Below are positions 49,498 to 50,208 of a stretch of DNA of 50,208 nt, piece by piece. The DNA comes from Acanthaster planci. Its lineage: Eukaryota; Echinodermata; Asteroidea; Valvatida; Acanthasteridae. The stretch lies in contig NW_019091400.1 of the NCBI RefSeq assembly GCF_001949145.1, positions 561,135-611,342 of the forward strand, written 5' to 3'. The notes beneath the pieces were generated by a model. It saw only the letters and a list, made by a program, of their open reading frames with translations. It did no database searches and was not told the origin of the DNA. A program made the translations under genes and the position numbers. Numbering within the stretch: position 1 is the first letter of the stretch; each line of letters opens with the position of its first letter.

Positions 49498-50208
49498 GGC
49501 GGGAACAGTGATGGCGGGAACATCACAGTTTCCTTAACGGAAAAGGATCCCACACAATCCATCGAGAGCAGGCTGCAACAAAAGCTTCTCCCTCTCCAGC
49601 GCTCCGGCAACATCACCCAGCCCCTTTACAGACAGCTCCGGTCATCCAATTCCATGTGCCCAAGGTTCTTCGAACAACCAAAGATTCACAAGGAAGACGT
49701 CCCGCTGCGCCCCATTGTAGCGTCCAGAGGAGGCCCCACATACGACACAGCCAAGCACCTTGCCAAAATCCTTCGCCCCTTGGTAGAGAACACCGAACAC
49801 CACGTCAAGAACTTGGACCAGTTTGCCGCCCTCATCCAAGACCTCACCCTCCAGCCAGACGACATCATGGTCAGCTTTGATGTCGTCTCACTATTTACCA
49901 ATGTCCCCACCTATGACGCCACCACCATCGCAAAGGACAGGCTTGCAGCAGACCTTGCCCTCAAGGACTGCACAGACCTCACTCCAGAACAGCTACACGA
50001 CCTGCTTTTCACTTGTGTCAAGTCATCGAGCTTCCGCTGGCGGGACAAATTCTTCAAACAGTCAGCTGGAACCTCCATGGGATCTCCTATATCCCCGGTT
50101 CTGGCTGACATGTTCATGGAGGAATTTGAGCAGCTCGCCATCAACACATCAGACCACAGGCCCAAAGTTTGGCTCCGATATGTGGACGATACTTTCGTCA
50201 TCTGGCAG
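49498..50208 (+). CDS. Penelope-like reverse transcriptase, partial
   Basis: Open from just after the stop at 49495-49497 to the window end (237 codons). It starts at the mid-protein landmark TEKDPTQSIE and continues through FFEQPKIHK (the PKIHK signature), PLRPIVASRGGPTY and VSFDVVSLFTNVP (motif A, catalytic Asp). It ends through AGTSMGSPISPVLADMFMEE (motif B) and LRYVDDTFVIW (motif C, YVDD). These are Penelope/Neptune-type RT motifs. About 200 N-terminal residues of a normal PLE RT are missing on the left, and the C-terminal thumb and endonuclease are outside. The sequence is GC-rich compared with its surroundings. No frameshift is seen in the visible part, suggesting a young copy. Confidence 0.88.

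Larger units (their letters stand above)
49246..50208 (+). mobile_element. Penelope-like retroelement, left part
   Basis: Contains a UTR or pseudo-LTR-like region (about 49340-49500) with a palindromic, hammerhead-like motif, joined to a Penelope-type reverse transcriptase frame that runs off the window. The left boundary is uncertain. PLEs encode an RT related to telomerase, and most carry a GIY-YIG endonuclease that would lie to the right of this window. Confidence 0.75.

Overview
This is a eukaryotic, intron-rich window from an animal nuclear genome. Split genes with GT-AG introns, a metazoan Twinkle helicase, an NDR-kinase partner of the MOB2 type, a secreted C-type lectin, tRNA-derived SINEs, many short foldback elements and a Penelope-like reverse transcriptase all fit a marine invertebrate. 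Frequent TAGGCCTA-type words and a flood of ACATGTACATGT repeats suggest an invertebrate deuterostome (echinoderm, hemichordate or amphioxus), but I cannot settle the phylum from sequence alone. One ambiguous base (n at 44217) shows this is an assembled consensus.

Layout. (1) 32-583 (+): a single-exon C-type lectin-like protein that has lost the usual calcium/sugar motifs. (2) 584-5744: intergenic, with two 21-bp minisatellite arrays, a large foldback and a SINE. (3) 5745-18453 (+): a complete 12-exon TWNK gene (Twinkle mitochondrial replicative helicase) whose exons join in frame to about 812 residues. Its introns hold several MITE-like elements, SINE pieces and a perfect 37-bp hairpin. (4) 18454-21069: intergenic, with a 77-bp tandem duplication. 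(5) 21070-43998 (+): a complete 5-exon MOB2 gene of 230 residues. Its first coding exon is only 17 nt and is followed by a 14.6-kb intron. The MOB2 introns are filled with palindromic ACATGT-type repeats, a solo LTR, tandem duplications, a piggyBac-like TTAA MITE and copies of a TIR element also present in TWNK. (6) 43999-49245: MOB2 3' region and intergenic DNA with no recognisable gene. (7) 49246-50208 (+): a Penelope-like retroelement entering from the right, open to the window end.

TWNK and MOB2 lie head to tail, about 2.6 kb apart from stop to start. They have no known functional link (mitochondrial DNA replication versus NDR/Hippo-type kinase signalling). I see no bacterial-type operon, CRISPR array or clear new multi-gene system. 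The points most worth following are: a Twinkle N-terminal domain that keeps a zinc-ribbon-like cysteine set (CPFC...CVCQC) beside a decayed primase TOPRIM site; a perfect intronic hairpin; a MITE family with four copies here; and a sharp change in palindromic-repeat density between the two genes.
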